Assembly (NCBI GenBank): GCA_947396885.1
Contig: OX377205.1
Span: forward strand, 28,273,899 to 28,337,898
Direction: 5' to 3'
Source: Heligmosomoides polygyrus polygyrus
Lineage: Eukaryota; Nematoda; Chromadorea; Rhabditida; Heligmosomidae
DNA: 64,000 bases
Positions 42,549-54,729 of this stretch are shown here, piece after piece (within the stretch, counting starts at the first letter, position 1; every line of letters begins with the position of its first letter). The notes beneath the pieces are model-generated. The model was not told the DNA's origin. It ran no database searches and saw nothing but the letters and a program-made list of their open reading frames with translations. The position numbers and the translations under genes are program-made.

Positions 42549-44905
42549 AAAAAGAGGTGATGATAAAACGGCCTCTTGAGGTACTCCGCTAGAGCATCTG
42601 TAATTTCCCGAAAAAGAGTGTCTTACTTTAACTGTCATAAATCTGTCACATAAGTACGATCTAAACCACTCTAACAATTTACCGCGTGTGCCAAAGATAA
42701 GTTTTTCTATAAACTACCATGGCATAGCTTATCGAACGCCTTAGAAAAATCGAGGTATATGATTTCTACTGATTGCCATTGTTAATAGCTTGGCCCCAAT
42801 CATGAACGGAATCAAGTATATTAGCAGTAGTAGAAGCACCAGATAAGAATCCATGTTGTTAGCGAGGAATAAAGGAGGTTCTGTTTAACCAGGCTACAAG
42901 TTTGTCTCTTATTAATCTTTCCATCACCTTTGCTGGAGCAGGCGTCAGACTTACAGGCCGAAAGTTACTGAGATCATTGTTCTTGGATGATTTTGGAGTA
43001 GCTCTAACAATGGCATGTTTCCACAACTGTGGAACTTCTAAGATGAAAGAAAGATTAAACAGATGCGTTAGCGATTTGCATAGAGAAAGGTAGCATTTGC
43101 GGTACAATATTTGCAGAAGAAATTCGTAGGATTCTCTTATTGATGGCTGAATCTTTTTAGTATGGCAGACACCTCATCAGTATAAAAGTACAGATCGCTG
43201 AGTACTTTACGAGCATAACACCCAGTTGAGATTCACTGGAAGGACAGTATGCACTGAGGGCGCTAGCAAAATACTGCGCAAATGCTTCTGCTTTCTCGTT
43301 GTCATCAATATAGCGATTACCCTTATGACCAATTAAAGTAGATAACGATGCAGCAGGTCACACTTTTTTCAGCAGATACTGGTGAAAATGATTAAGAGGT
43401 GCTTTTTTGATATGCGACGCTCGTAATTGGTAAGAAATTTTTTTAAGATGATAGTGCAGGTCGGTGCAAACTTTTCTATAAAGTGGATTAGGCAATTGTT
43501 TATAAAATCTTGTTTTTTTTGATGCAGTAGGTTTGTGATATGAAGTGGATAGGTGATGCACGAACATTTCGGAATTTTGAAAGGAACAAACAAGGCAAGT
43601 GCATTATAAAGGGTTAGGCAGAAACGACGATAAACATCATTTACGGAAGAGTATTGATCAAATAGATTGAAGCCAATTAATACTGAACAGATATTGATTC
43701 AGCGCAGAAAAGTCTATTCTAGATTTTGGGAAACTTTTCATTCGGCTAACGCTCGAGGTGATTTCGAATTTTACGATAACTTGATCAGATGTCGCTAGTG
43801 GTGGAAGTGAGCTCATATTACGGATGTTGTTGGTGGATGAAGAAACGACATCAAGAATTTTGTTGCTGTGTGTGGGATTTTTTACAAACTGTGTGTAACC
43901 TGACTTCCGGAAAAGTCAAGAAAGGCCCTTGCACTTGAATTTAGAGGTGTAGTAGTCACGCAGTCAACATCAAGATTAAAATCACCAACCAAAATAGTGC
44001 TAGCATGAACGCAAGACAAGTCTCGAATCAGCTCAAGAAGGGAACTATCGTCTATTTGTGTTGAATTCGGGGGCCTATAAACAGTGATGAGACGTATACG
44101 GGAGTATGTCAACGGAAGAAACAAGTCAATGCAAAGCACTTCTGCTGCTTTGGAAGGTGCGTGTTCTACGAAGTCAGCATATAGATCAGTTTTAAAAAGG
44201 CAACCAACACCCCGTCCTTTACAATGGTTGTAAATGGAATATGGAAGGCCACCCACGATTTCTGAGTCGTGAATTTTATCAGTGAGCCACGTCTCGGCTA
44301 TAAATATTAAATCGAGGTCATTAATACATAGAAGCGAATGTGAATGGTGTATTTTAATGCATAAGCTACGAGCATTAAGCAAACTACATTTTATTGCAGG
44401 GGAGCAGCCGTGCGGGATTGAGAGTTTTCCGAATGAATACCATGATTTTCCGAAATGCGAACGAGTTTATCCATGTATTCAACCCATTCTCTATAACCAA
44501 GGCTCCCATTTCGGTCGCGCGCCGTTTGGTGTAATTCGTAGTCCCGTTGCCTCTCTTCTGCCGTCATACTCCTTCTTATATATACGTTTTGTAGTCCTGA
44601 CTGACGTGGCAAGCGCGCATTTGCAAGCACCATACCCCAGTGTGTATGCGAAGGCAGGACCACTTTAATTAATCGTGGGCGCTTGGGATCAACTTTATCC
44701 ATATGGTAGATCTCGGTAGGTCGGCATTCAATGTTAGCGGCATCAAGAACCCGTAAATTTTCTCTTCAAGGATGCATTGACGTTCAGAGGGACGAGTCTG
44801 CACTGGTTCCTCCTCGATGCCACTTACAGCAGTACTCCGTGGCGCGTTTTTCACGCTTAAGAAAGTTGGAAAATTCGCTTTGAATCTTTTCCTTGGCAGC
44901 AATGA
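42549..44905 (-). mobile_element. CR1-like retrotransposon, 3'-truncated
   Basis: Minus-strand blocks in order: ORF1-like KVVLPS and VYIRRSMTAEERQRDYEL (44.7-44.4 kb), endonuclease LNARSL, AETWLTD, VYRPPNS, LVGDFNLDVDC (44.38-43.88), RT start (LSNFRPVSLTPAPAKVMERL, 43.1-42.9). It ends just after the region equivalent to 61370, before FADD. Frames are broken. Confidence 0.85.
43882..44382 (-). pseudogene. CR1-like endonuclease domain
   Basis: 166 codons of APE-type endonuclease with LNARSL, ETWLTDKI, TVYRPPNSTQ and VGDFNLDVD. Paralogous to 63346-63720 plus 63724-63963. The downstream linker to the RT is frame-broken. Confidence 0.8.
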
Positions 44906-45387
44906 GAAGTTGTTTAACTGCTGGGTCTTTGTTAATTTATAAAGCCTTATTGATCAACAGGCTAACCGACGTATCAGCGAGATGAAGCGAAGCCACATTA
45001 TCCATTGGCGGTATAGTAGGACTTGATGTGGAGGGTTAAGACGGTTGAGACGATGATACGCCAGGTTTTGGTCCTCGCTGCGTCTTAGTCGGCGCCATAC
45101 AAAAAAACTGAAACTGGAAGGAAAAGACAATAGATATACCTGGTATAGAACTGGCGATGCGAAGCACACACGACCGTTCACGGTCAGTGTAGCAGTAGAC
45201 TGTAGTTAGCAGTCGCAGTGGATTTTTATTTTATTTCACAGATTTTATCTATCGTAGCCGCCTGAAGATGCATCGTTCTCGGTGCAGATCTAGTAGGGGT
45301 TCCTTACTACATTTACACCGAGAATGGTCCATTTTAGGTTTCCCTCCTCCGACTAGGAACTCAGAATAAGTCTATCTGGGCCACCAA
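44906..45387. other. Spacer with no recognised gene
   Basis: No exon or known repeat seen. CATCGTTCTCGGTG and TACACCGAGAATGG (45.27-45.33 kb) form a short inverted pair. Confidence 0.4.
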
Positions 45388-45537
45388 GGACCGGATTCGT
45401 CAACGACTTACAGCAATTTAACGGAGAAAATACAGGTGAAACATTGCGTTATATCGATTATTGAAAAGCAACGCTGTCAGGAACTCCAGCTGTATTTTCT
45501 CAGTTAAATTGCTGTAAGACGTTGATGAATCCGGCCC
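45388..45537. mobile_element. MITE, 150 bp
   Basis: Inverted ends CCGGATTCGTCAACGACTTA and its near-complement (45.50-45.534 kb), continuing as CAGCAATTTAACGGAGAAAA. Non-coding. A diverged copy is in the C6 gene intron at 38.9 kb. Confidence 0.75.
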
Positions 45538-45639
45538 CAGGTTGGCATGTTTAGTTATTTCTAAATCTGTTGCCCATTTATTGTGTTTCTTTGGAACTAA
45601 ACGGGGTGGTGTTCGCTCCGCACTGGCAAGGTATCGTAA

Positions 45640-45815
45640 AACGGATAAATTGGACCAGCCAGACCCCGGAGTTTTTTCGCTTGCCTAGTTCTGTTCTCTG
45701 CGTTAGCAGAGGAGAGCACAGAAACCGTGTTTATGAGAGTGCTCCATGACAATGTGCAGTCTCGAAGCGGGCACCAGCCCGCTTAGTACCGTTTCTTTCT
45801 GTCGGAAAATTGTTT
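45640..45815. repeat. Dispersed repeat, copy 1
   Basis: CCAGACAGACCCCGGAGTT-type block, CGTGTTTATG and GTGCTCCATGAC recur at 56.74-56.92 kb. Confidence 0.55.
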
Positions 45816-46067
45816 AATAGCGGCCACCACCAACTAGGAATTACAAAAACTGGTCATGCTACGCAGGTTGAGCACTACGGGCGAAGTTCCCCCTCCTTTC
45901 ACGAACGCAGGTGGAGAGTAAAGGGCTGGGCACACTTCTGCTGCTTGACGCAGCTCCAATGATGAAGAATAGGGCAGAGAAACAGAGTGCGTGTCTCTGC
46001 GTCAGGAGCGGCGGCACGCTTATGGCACACTTCGCTTCAGCGTTGACGCCCAGCGTCAGCGCTGCAA

Positions 46068-46113
46068 GCGTCAGCTTCACGGAATGAGCTAGGTCATTCC
46101 GTGAAGCTGACGC
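46068..46113. repeat. 20-bp perfect hairpin
   Basis: Arms 46068-46087 and 46094-46113 around a 6-nt loop, within a stretch with several GCGTCAGC/GCTGACGC words (45.98-46.12 kb), perhaps a MITE. Confidence 0.75.
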
Positions 46114-46476
46114 TATCGCTCCTGAGCAAGAGATAAGATACGTAAGATAGGAAAGCCATTTCTTCAATCAAACCAGCCAACCGGTCAGCTGAGCGATGGT
46201 TGGCAGTGGTCCAATGCCAACACCAGAGAAAGAAAGAACGACCGCTCCTCACCGCAAACATGTCCAGAGCCTGAGAGCGACGCCCCGTCCCGTTTTTGAC
46301 GCACTGAAGCCGCTGCCGAGTGTGCCCAACCCTTTATGTAGAAGACTATCTGCATTGTTGGCTATCACGTACTATGATATCGAGCAGTATAAGAGCAGTT
46401 GGCTGCTGGTTGTCTGTCTATTTTTCACTCATGAAGGCAGTGGAGGTCGAACTCACTCAAGGTACGGTACGACGAC

Positions 46477-46885
46477 ATGCATCTTCCGTTTCAAGAAGTG
46501 CTATGCCTATTCGAAAAAGGGAGGTTGGTGTGCTTCCTGCCATTCCTCGGCATTGTCAGCACTTATCTTTTGCAAAATCCGTTGTTTAAGAAGCGCGCGC
46601 CTGGAGAAGCTGAAAAGCGAAGGAAAGAGAAAATGCTGAAGAGGGAAAAACTGGGTCCAGGTGCTACGCTACAGAGCGATAACTTCAAGTGAACACTGAA
46701 ACCTGGAATTATCCGATTTGGGTCAATTCTCCCGCAACTGCGTGTCTAATTTCAGGTGGACGGTGTTAAAATTACTGGGCTCTGGAGGATTCGGGGATGT
46801 CTACAAGGTTGTTAAGGAAGAAAATCAAGATAGAAAGGTAGAGCACGATACAGCAATGAAATTATTTCATAGAAAGCCTATGTAG
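46477..46885 (+). CDS. Protein kinase N-lobe, gene fragment (CK1/TTBK-like)
   Basis: Two exons: up to 46688 (donor GTGAAC) and 46756-46885 (acceptor AATTTCAG), 67-nt intron, phases agree. The joined product has KRRKEKMLKREKLGPG, SDNFK then WTVLKLLGSGGFGDVYKV (glycine loop) and TAMKLF (ATP-binding Lys). A TAG follows ten codons later. Downstream catalytic motifs (HRD, DFG) are not found to the window end. The basic leader and Gly-loop resemble nematode casein-kinase-1-like or tau-tubulin-kinase-like proteins. The upstream edge is uncertain: 46477 is only the first ATG in frame. Probably a truncated copy or pseudogene; the stop could be skipped by a donor GTAGCT at 46881. Confidence 0.6.
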
Positions 46886-47109
46886 CTTGCTCGGCCAAAA
46901 AAGGCATTATGATATTTTGAGAGAGTTCCTTATAGTGCTCGAATAACTCCGAAATAACAGAAGACGGCGCAGTAGGTTAGGGAGGGAAGGGAATCACCAT
47001 GAAGAACATACTTGTAGAACGCTACACAACGTTTTGAGTTGTACAAAATTAACAGTTTTGTATCGCACTGGTGTGTTCTAACCCTATATTGAACTGCACT
47101 ACGCCATTC

Positions 47110-47976
47110 CTGATGTAATTGGACATACATGAGCCTTCCTACCAAGGTAAATATGCACTGAGTGCATGGGTCTTTAGCACCTTGTCCGCAAAGAGGGAGA
47201 GCCAGGTGACCTATGCTAGCGGAGGTAGAAAGACGGAAATCGACCACATCCCGTTGCGAAGGGCTGACCTGAAAACCGTCCATGATGTGAAAGTCCTGCT
47301 GGGAGGTTTGACGCCACAGCATGGGCACTTGGTAGCCAACATTAACACGCCTCTACCCAGCAAACTCAAGGTAGGGATAGAACCCAGAATCCAGTGGTGG
47401 AAACAGAGAGGTCCAAAGCGCAACGAGCTACGAAGGGCATTGTTGGTAACAGGTCTCCGTGGTCCCGTGAATGAACCTGGAGGAGGGTGACCAAACGATC
47501 CTACGATGTGCTGAGGAAACTCTCGCTGAAACAAAGGGATGGGATAAGGCTGCATGGTTCTGTAAAAAAGAGGTACTAGCTGCGTCAAAGAAAAAGGATT
47601 CCTATACGCAGTGGCAGAAGACGAGGGCATCCGAGCATCTCACACTCTACGCAGAATGAAGAGGCTGATAATAGCAGCCATAGCGAAAGCAAGGAAGCGG
47701 AGATGAATGCCCTATAGAAGTTGGGCGGGCCACAGAAAGAAAAGCTCGCCATCCGACTGGCTAAGGCAGGACATAGGGCTAGCGTCGACATTCGAGTGGT
47801 TAAAACGGTGAAAAATTCTGACGGCAGAGCACTACGGAAGCCAGTCAAAGTCAAAAAGATGGAAGAAGTACTTCCAAAAAAAATCAACGAGGAACTTCCT
47901 TCCTCTTCGTGGGGAGGTCCACTAAAGAACAACCAACGGAGGGCCCGTCCCGCAGGAAGAGGTACGCAACGCCATA
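47110..47976 (+). mobile_element. RTE-C copy, endonuclease half (left part of a split element)
   Basis: VTYASGGRKTEIDHIPLRR, QHGHLVANI and PRIQWWKQRGPKRNELRRAL match the end of an RTE endonuclease and the linker. Later codons are frame-broken. It stops at GCAACGCCATA, and the same element resumes at 51390. Confidence 0.78.
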
Positions 47977-48143
47977 CTACTTACTTTGATATTTAAATGG
48001 TTCTTTTGTCGGCTGGAAGTCTTCTCAGCGGGGACCACAACTCTTCCAGACCGCTCGATCTCTGGCTGCTTGCATCCAGTGAGGCAGACTCCGCTCTCTG
48101 AAAGATCTTGAGAATGAGTCTGCCCATCGCGTTGGCAGTCGTC

Positions 48144-49241
48144 TCAGTGGTCTTTTATGGTCTCTCGGGAGCCATTCTGTGACACGGAGACTCCATCTAT
48201 CGTCTTTCGTCGAAGCAGGTGTCCGGCCAGGCGATATTTGGACTTCTTCATGCACTGCAGCGGGTCTGCTAATTGCGACTTCTCCCGTAGCTCCGAGCTT
48301 CGTGGACCTTCTTGCCATTGCTGACGAAGCTTGTCCTCAGAAGACATCTCTCCAGTGCACGATGCATAGTTTGCATTGCTCTGGCGATTGTCTTGTTGGC
48401 GGTTGTCGTGATAGGTTTCCATAGCGTAACACATCGCAAGCAGTACAGAGGCGTTGAATATAGAGGCCCTGAGGCCGGCATCCTTGACCTGATCGATGAC
48501 TTCGCGAATCCAACTGAAGGCCGCCCATGCTGCGCGTCTCCTGCGGGTGATTTCAGGAGCGACGTCGTTATCCATGTTCAGCTCTCCTTCCAGATAGGCG
48601 TAGGAGTCGACCTGTTGCAGAGCGACTCCATTTAACCTTACGAGTCCCGTGTCATACCACTGGTTGACCATAAATTGTGTCTTGGACATATTCATGTCCA
48701 ATCCAATCTTCACACCTGCCACATTGAGCTCGTTCAGCACTTCCTCGACTTCTGCCGTGCTGGTAGAGATCAGAACAATGTCGTCGGCGAAGCGAAGGTT
48801 GCTGATCCGTTTACCGTCCCAGTTCAAGTCTTTCATGGCATCCTGGAGTGCCGCTGTGAATAGCTTGGGAGAAATCGTGTCTCCCTGCCGTACTCCTTTC
48901 CTGATAGGAAATTTAAGCATCCGGTCGAACAACTGGATGGTAGTCGATGTGTTCGAGAAGCATTCGTCGAGAAATCGGATGTAGGGCGATGGTATACCAG
49001 CGTGCACAAGTGCGTTCAAAACGGCGTTGATTTCCACAGTGTCGAACGCTTTCCGGTAATCCACAAAGACAAGGACAAGTAGGATGTTGTATTCGCGGCT
49101 CCTCTCGATGAGCTGTGAGAGAATCTGAATATGGTCCATGCAGGAGAAAACCTTGCGAAACCCTGCTTGCTCCACTGGCTGATATTCATCCAAGCAACGC
49201 TCCATGCGGTTAAGCAGTATCTTGGTGAAGATCTTGTACAC
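48144..49241 (-). pseudogene. RTE-B reverse transcriptase frame
   Basis: 365 codons with [48 protein letters not shown] and [14 protein letters not shown]; catalytic Asp residues are intact. The N-terminal fingers are in another frame (49642-49304) and the C-terminus shifts near 48300. Confidence 0.83.
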
Positions 49242-50065
49242 AACCGAGAGAAGGCTGATGGGTCGATAGTTGTTGATATCCTCCTGCTGACCTTTTTTGA
49301 AGATTAAAACTGTTTTCGACTCCTTCCATGAGTCCGGAATCCTATCAAGTCGAAGGTAGTGGTTGAAGTGCTTGGCAAGAAGTGAGCAGAGGGCATTGCC
49401 ACCCGCACGAAGGAGGTCAGCAGAAATTCCGTCCGTCCGGGAGCAGTGCCCGGCTTCATCCTTCTGATGGCATGAGCAACTTCTGATTCCAGAATGGGAG
49501 GTACTTCCTCAGCTGGTGGCATCAAGCATTTCGGGACAGTGATGGAAGAACGGAACAGATCTGTGTAGAATTCCTGAACGATGGCCTCAATCGCTCTTCG
49601 AGACGTTTGCGTTGTTCCATCCTTATCCACAAGGGCTGGCATTATTGCCTTCTGATCGCAGAGATCTCGTTTGCAGCTTAATGCTTGAACCTTTCCCAGC
49701 CGCTTCTAACAGCTTCAATCTTTTGTAGGCTTGAATGGACTCCTTCACTGCAATTCGACAGGCCTTCGAGATGGTGACTTTTTCCAGATGGGAAGTATTA
49801 GGATCCAGTTTAACAGCTCTTCTTTGCTCCAAGAGTTTAATCGCATGTGCGTTGAGTCTTGAAGCAGACGGTGATGTGGCTTCGCAAGAGCTGCTAGCAC
49901 AGTTCAACAGTCCTCTGGAGAGAAGGTCGTAGTGTTCCGATGGATCTTCAAGAAGATTCCAATCATACGACTTTATTTCAAATTCCAACACCTCCAGCTT
50001 GAATGTGCGGAAACTCACCGGTGCCGGTTTATGAGTGTCACGGTTGAATATTCTCTTTTTGAGAG

Positions 50066-51007
50066 TCAGCTTCGCACGGACAAGAGGGTGATCCGAGCCG
50101 GTGTCAAATGAAGGCAGCACGGAGACTTCGAACAGACTCCAAGAACATGGTCGATCTCCGAACGTGTTTCTCCATTTGGGCTTTCCCAGGTCCATCGTCG
50201 GTTTGAAGGCTTCTTAAACATAGAATTTCCATGGTAGAGACGGCACGCGGATAGGAAGTCTATCAGGCGCTCTCCGTTTTCGTTCCTTGAGGAAGTTCCA
50301 TGTGGTCCTAGCCTCCATTCGTCGTGATCATTCGTACCGACGATAGCGTTAAAGTCACCAACGACAACTTTGTAGTAGCTCTTTTCGTCGTTGACAGTCC
50401 TTTCGAACAGCTTGTAGAATTCCTCCTTTTCTTCATCTGTGACCGCAGATGTTGGAGCATATCCATTTATGATGGAGATGGTTCCTTGATCTTTGGTTTT
50501 CAGACGAAGAACAGCTACTCGCGGACTGATGATATTGTAAGAGTCTTCTAGGTGGTGCGCTGTCGAATTGACGAGAAATCCAACTCCGCCAATATTCTTT
50601 CTGTCCACCTTTGCACCGATAATGAGAAGCTCGTTGTGGTCGGTCCTTCTTATGGTTTCCGTTCTGCCTTTCGTTTCCTGCAGGGCGATAACGTCGCATT
50701 TGATGTTGCGGCTTCTGTAAAGCAGTGTCCAAAGATCCTGCTCAGATGCGATCGAACGACAGTTATAAGTGCAGACGAATAGGCAGTTTCCGTGTCGTGG
50801 TGGGAGGGAGTTTCCGGTAGTCCGATTCCAATCACGTCCTGATAGTTTAACTCCGAGATTAGATGGCCCCTCGCCGGAGTTGGACGTCGTAGAAGTCCAC
50901 CTCCGGCTCGCGGAGGACTGGGGCGCGGGTTTAGTTGTTTGAGCCATAGCTGTGGTCTGGTTATTCGCATGTTCCTGGCCAGGGATACAGGAGAGCCACC
51001 CATACAC
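50066..51007 (-). pseudogene. RTE-B endonuclease frame
   Basis: 313 codons of APE-type endonuclease up to the region before SDH. Upstream frame includes a Ser/Pro-rich leader (KPAPQSSASRRW). Catalytic SDH is in the next frame (50195-49623), so the protein is interrupted. Confidence 0.8.
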
Positions 51008-51077
51008 GACAAAGGGTCGCGTGCTGCGTGACCGTTTGTGCTGTTGGCCATCACAAAGTGATGTTCACAACGCCATA

Positions 51078-51375
51078 ATAAAATAATAAAGGATAAAGGA
51101 CGGCGTTAATCAATCCCTTCTTGGATGCGCCAGCGCATTCTACTTCTACGGGATATCGTGGAGGCGTTTTGAATGCGTATTTGGCCATGCAGTGACTTGC
51201 GGTGGCCAGCCGATGAACAACTCAGCGCTTTATCCTTCCCAGACAAGCCTGGTACCAATTCACCGACCCCGGAGGGATGGAAGGCTTGGTTGGCCTGGGC
51301 GGGAAATCCGAACCAGGAACCTGGTATCGGGTGCACGCGACAGTCGCGCCTGCTCCGACTGCGCTACACCCGCCC
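51078..51375 (-). mobile_element. tRNA-derived SINE copy 3
   Basis: The best-preserved family member with that at 60.0 kb. The tRNA-like head is at the right (GTAGCGCAGTCGGAGCAGG, GGTTCGGATTTCC on the minus strand) and the TTTATCCTTTATTATT tail at the left. Flanked by exact 14-bp copies TTCACAACGCCATA (51064-51077, 51376-51389). Confidence 0.85.
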
Positions 51376-51389
51376 TTCACAACGCCATA

Positions 51390-53030
51390 GGGAAGATAAA
51401 GCTCTGGAAGCCAGCTGAACCTTCTGGGGTACCAATAGAGGCTCGGAAGGTGCTTGAGGACAGAGAAATCAATTGGCTGTCACAATTCTTCAGCAGTGTT
51501 CCGCGCAATGCGCGGAAGAGGGGGCAGCCCGTGGCTTCCACCTAGCAGAACGTAGCAGTCGGATACGGTGACGTGGAATTTCCCACATCGTACGCAACCT
51601 GACGACGTGCAATGCAGGTTGCAACGAGAAGGGCTTACGTCAAACGCTAAGTCTTGACCGAACTAAACGGCTAAAACTAGTCCTCCTCCGGAAATGCTAC
51701 GCCATCTCGTACTTGTGTTTGAGTACTGGTGGACTCTCCCGTGCATTGCGCTTAAAGTCCCAATAGAGGCAAGGATGCCGGATGATTGGATGTACAGCAT
51801 CAAAATTCCCATTTACAAGCGGTAGTGGGACGCGTTCGAGTTCTCCAAGTACCAAGAAATCAAACTAGTCTCACATGCGATGAATGCTTTCGAACGATAG
51901 GTCGACTGGCGCATAAGGGAGATGATCATAACCCTCAGGATCAGTGGGGCTTCATAGCTGGAAAGTATCGGGAGAAACAAAAGCTCTGCTGCCTATCATT
52001 TCTGGATCTGGAGGAGGCCTCGACAGGCTACCCCTAGCCGTGCTCTGAAAATCCCTTCGAGAAAGAAGCGCCCCGGAATCGATCACAGTCAAAAGGACAT
52101 GTACGAACACTAGAAAGCGGTGGTAAGAACTCCACACGGGATGGCAAAGGAGATGGATATCACAGTGGGGTACATCAAGGATCGGCTCTGAGTCTTTTCC
52201 TCTTCGTGCTGATGTTTGATTGTGTAGTGAATCACCAGGATTTGACGAAGTCATCCTCAGGACAATTCTCTACGCGAACGATATAACCATAACAGCCTAT
52301 AGCTAAGAGGAACTGAAGGTAAGGGTACAGCCGTGGCAAGGAGCGCTTGCAGACAACGGTCTGCGGCTTGACTGGAAGAAGGCGAAGTTCGTCAGCTCTG
52401 AGCAATGCAATGGACCGATCTTATAATGCCAAGAGGGGCGATCGAGAAAGTAGGAGAATCCCGCTATCTCGGAAGTGACCTATCCGAGAAAGGAAGTGTG
52501 GAGGAGGCGGTTAGGAACGGATAGATGCAGCGTGGCTCAAATGGATATAGTCCAAAGGAATCCTCCGCGACAATTGGTGGTTCAGGGCGCTCAAAGTCAA
52601 GTTGTGAGGCTTGCCCTTCTCTATGGCAGTGAGCGCTGGGCCCTGCGTGAGACGCAGGAGAGGCAACTACACACTACGACAATGAGGATGCTCAGGTGGG
52701 CATGTGGATGGACCAGCAAGGACAGGGTACGAAATGAGGATGTTAGCGCAGTGGTGGAGACAACCCCAATCCAGAAGAAGATGAGGGAGCTACGCTGAGG
52801 TGGTACAATCACATCTTCAGATAACCAGAGAATCACTCCATAAGGTTGGTCTTGGATTACGAGGCACCCGGAAAGCGCCCGAGAATAGCCCCAAGGAAAA
52901 GGTGGAAGGACGTCATCAAGAGAGGTCTCGCCGAAATCGTCGCTGCGCCAGATGACGCCCTTGATAGAATGAGGTGGCGACAGATCACAAAAGCAGCGGA
53001 TCCTGCGACTACGCGGGACTAGACGCTCAG
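51390..53030 (+). mobile_element. RTE-C copy, RT half (right part of the split element)
   Basis: Continues from 47976: [72 protein letters not shown] and MRMLRWACGW, ending in CGGGACTAGACGCTCAGGAG. Heavily frame-broken, without an intact YADD. Confidence 0.78.
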
Positions 53031-54339
53031 GAGGAAAAAATCCTTGGGTAGCTACAATAAATAAGAGTGTTCTATATTTCCAATATTATTCCATCATTCG
53101 AAATTCGATTTTTTCCTAACGACTAAGGTATAGTGCTGACGCGAAAGCGTCAGAGGACCAGCTGATTGCAGCGACTATGCTGTTAATGAAAGCAAAAATA
53201 GGAACTATAACTGTGATTTTACTCATGGCACGCCAAGAGCCCCCCCCCCAAAAAAAAAGGGCATCTTCAATTCACAACTCAAGCGATATGACATCATGTT
53301 GCGCTTTGTTCACCGTAGTTCATACAGCACAGCTTTAGGATTCCTCTACACCATGAAGGAAGAAAAATGGGGAAGAAGAACAGTCGCCACAACGGAAGGT
53401 GCACCCCCCCCCAACACGCATTGCCTTGGCAATGCTACTGCTTCAAGCTACTTTACCTCAATCATAAAATCGAAAATTCCAGAGAAAGGCGCTCTCGTCC
53501 TCTAACTCAATGTCTTGCCTTTGTAAAATGGTTCAATTTAAATTTTGACCTGCTCCCGAATAGAGAGAATAAAGTGCCCTCCTATTAGGATAGATCCATT
53601 CGATCAACCTGTTGGTGGGAGTCATGTTATTTTATTATCGGTGCCACCTGGGCTAGGGGAGCACTCCCATCTAGGCTTGAGTTCCTTCGCTGGACCACAC
53701 ACAGGGTAGCAAAGTATGTCGCAGTTTCTTAACCGTTGTCCACCCCGACTCTAGGATTCTGTTGGAACATAAAATCATACTAGGAATAATGAATAAGAAA
53801 AACCGTCACAGCAGTGCACTGTCCTAACACGCATTGCGCCCTACTGTCGTTCTGCAGAATCCCGTTGGTAGCCCTACTCGGATGTGTGGCAGATATCAAT
53901 GAAACACTTCTTGTGACTACGTTACTTAGTAGCTGAGCAGGTGTCTGCGGACGTGCCACAGACACATTATATACCCTACTACTTCTTGAAAGGCCGACGA
54001 ATGTATGATCTGCATCGGGGTGCATGTTCGCGACACCGTGTGGAAACTTGTCCGCTGTTATGTTTTGTGCTTTTAATGAAAAATCACTCCTCAGAGTCCC
54101 TTCCTTGCCAAAATTCTGTGCCCTGACGCGGAGGAGAGCACACAACCCAGCTGTGTTATTGTTTGTTTATTTTCTTCACTAAAAGGAGGTCCTGTTCGTC
54201 CTTGCCCGCGTTACAGCATTTTTGGAAAGTGACTCCCAAGTATCTTAGCGCCGAATAGTCATCTCAGAACCACACGCCTCTAGCACGCATTGCGCCCTGA
54301 ATCTTACGAACGACGTTCATGAGAAATGCACAAGTTTGT
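53031..54339. other. Spacer with no recognised gene
   Basis: Contains short poly-C/poly-A runs (53.24 kb). Open frames at 53296-53505 and minus 53780-54145 match nothing I know. Confidence 0.4.
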
Positions 54340-54395
54340 GGTGTCCCGTTCCCGCTCAACGGAACGACCATTTCTGAGTGCTTCTAGCTTTTTGA
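54340..54395 (+). mobile_element. Tiny RTE-A fragment
   Basis: CGCTCAACGGAACGACCATT and GAGTGCTTCTAGC match RTE-A1 near 7830-7870 (coding for [12 protein letters not shown]). Confidence 0.5.
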
Positions 54396-54729
54396 TAAGA
54401 GCCGTTTGCTTTCTCTAGCTCGAGATATGAGTTGTTATATTTGCCTGTTGTTAATTCGAGATGTCCTGTACCGTACTTTATCACACATTTCTGTTGTGGT
54501 CTTTTTTCAAACGCTTGCCTTATGCCCTTATGCCAACGTAAAAAGCGAAGACCTAAAACCTCTATCAAAGTGTATCCAGACTGTGGTCCAGTGTTCGTAA
54601 TTTTATAAAATATTCATTAGTTTAGCTACAGTAGTGTTTTTGAGCTTACTTTAAAGGTAAAAAGGCAGAATTTTTGAGTGCTTCACGAGGAAAGATTACA
54701 TCATGCACTAGTTCCTCTTATACTTATGC

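Larger units (their letters stand above)
47977..51063 (-). mobile_element. RTE-B, near full-length, inactivated
   Basis: Minus strand: endonuclease (51007-50066; TYNCRS, LQETKGR, NGYAPTS, VGDFNA), TGSDHPLVRAKL in a shifted frame (50.1 kb), and RT (49241-48144; [30 protein letters not shown]). Frames shift at about 50.1, 49.6, 49.3 and 48.3 kb. It inserted in RTE-C with CAACGCCATA at both edges (47967-47976, 51068-51077). Confidence 0.85.

Noticed and set aside
53780..54145. 121-codon minus-strand frame as a gene
   Set aside because: No domain, splice or repeat support; includes a repeat word also seen at 30.87 kb.
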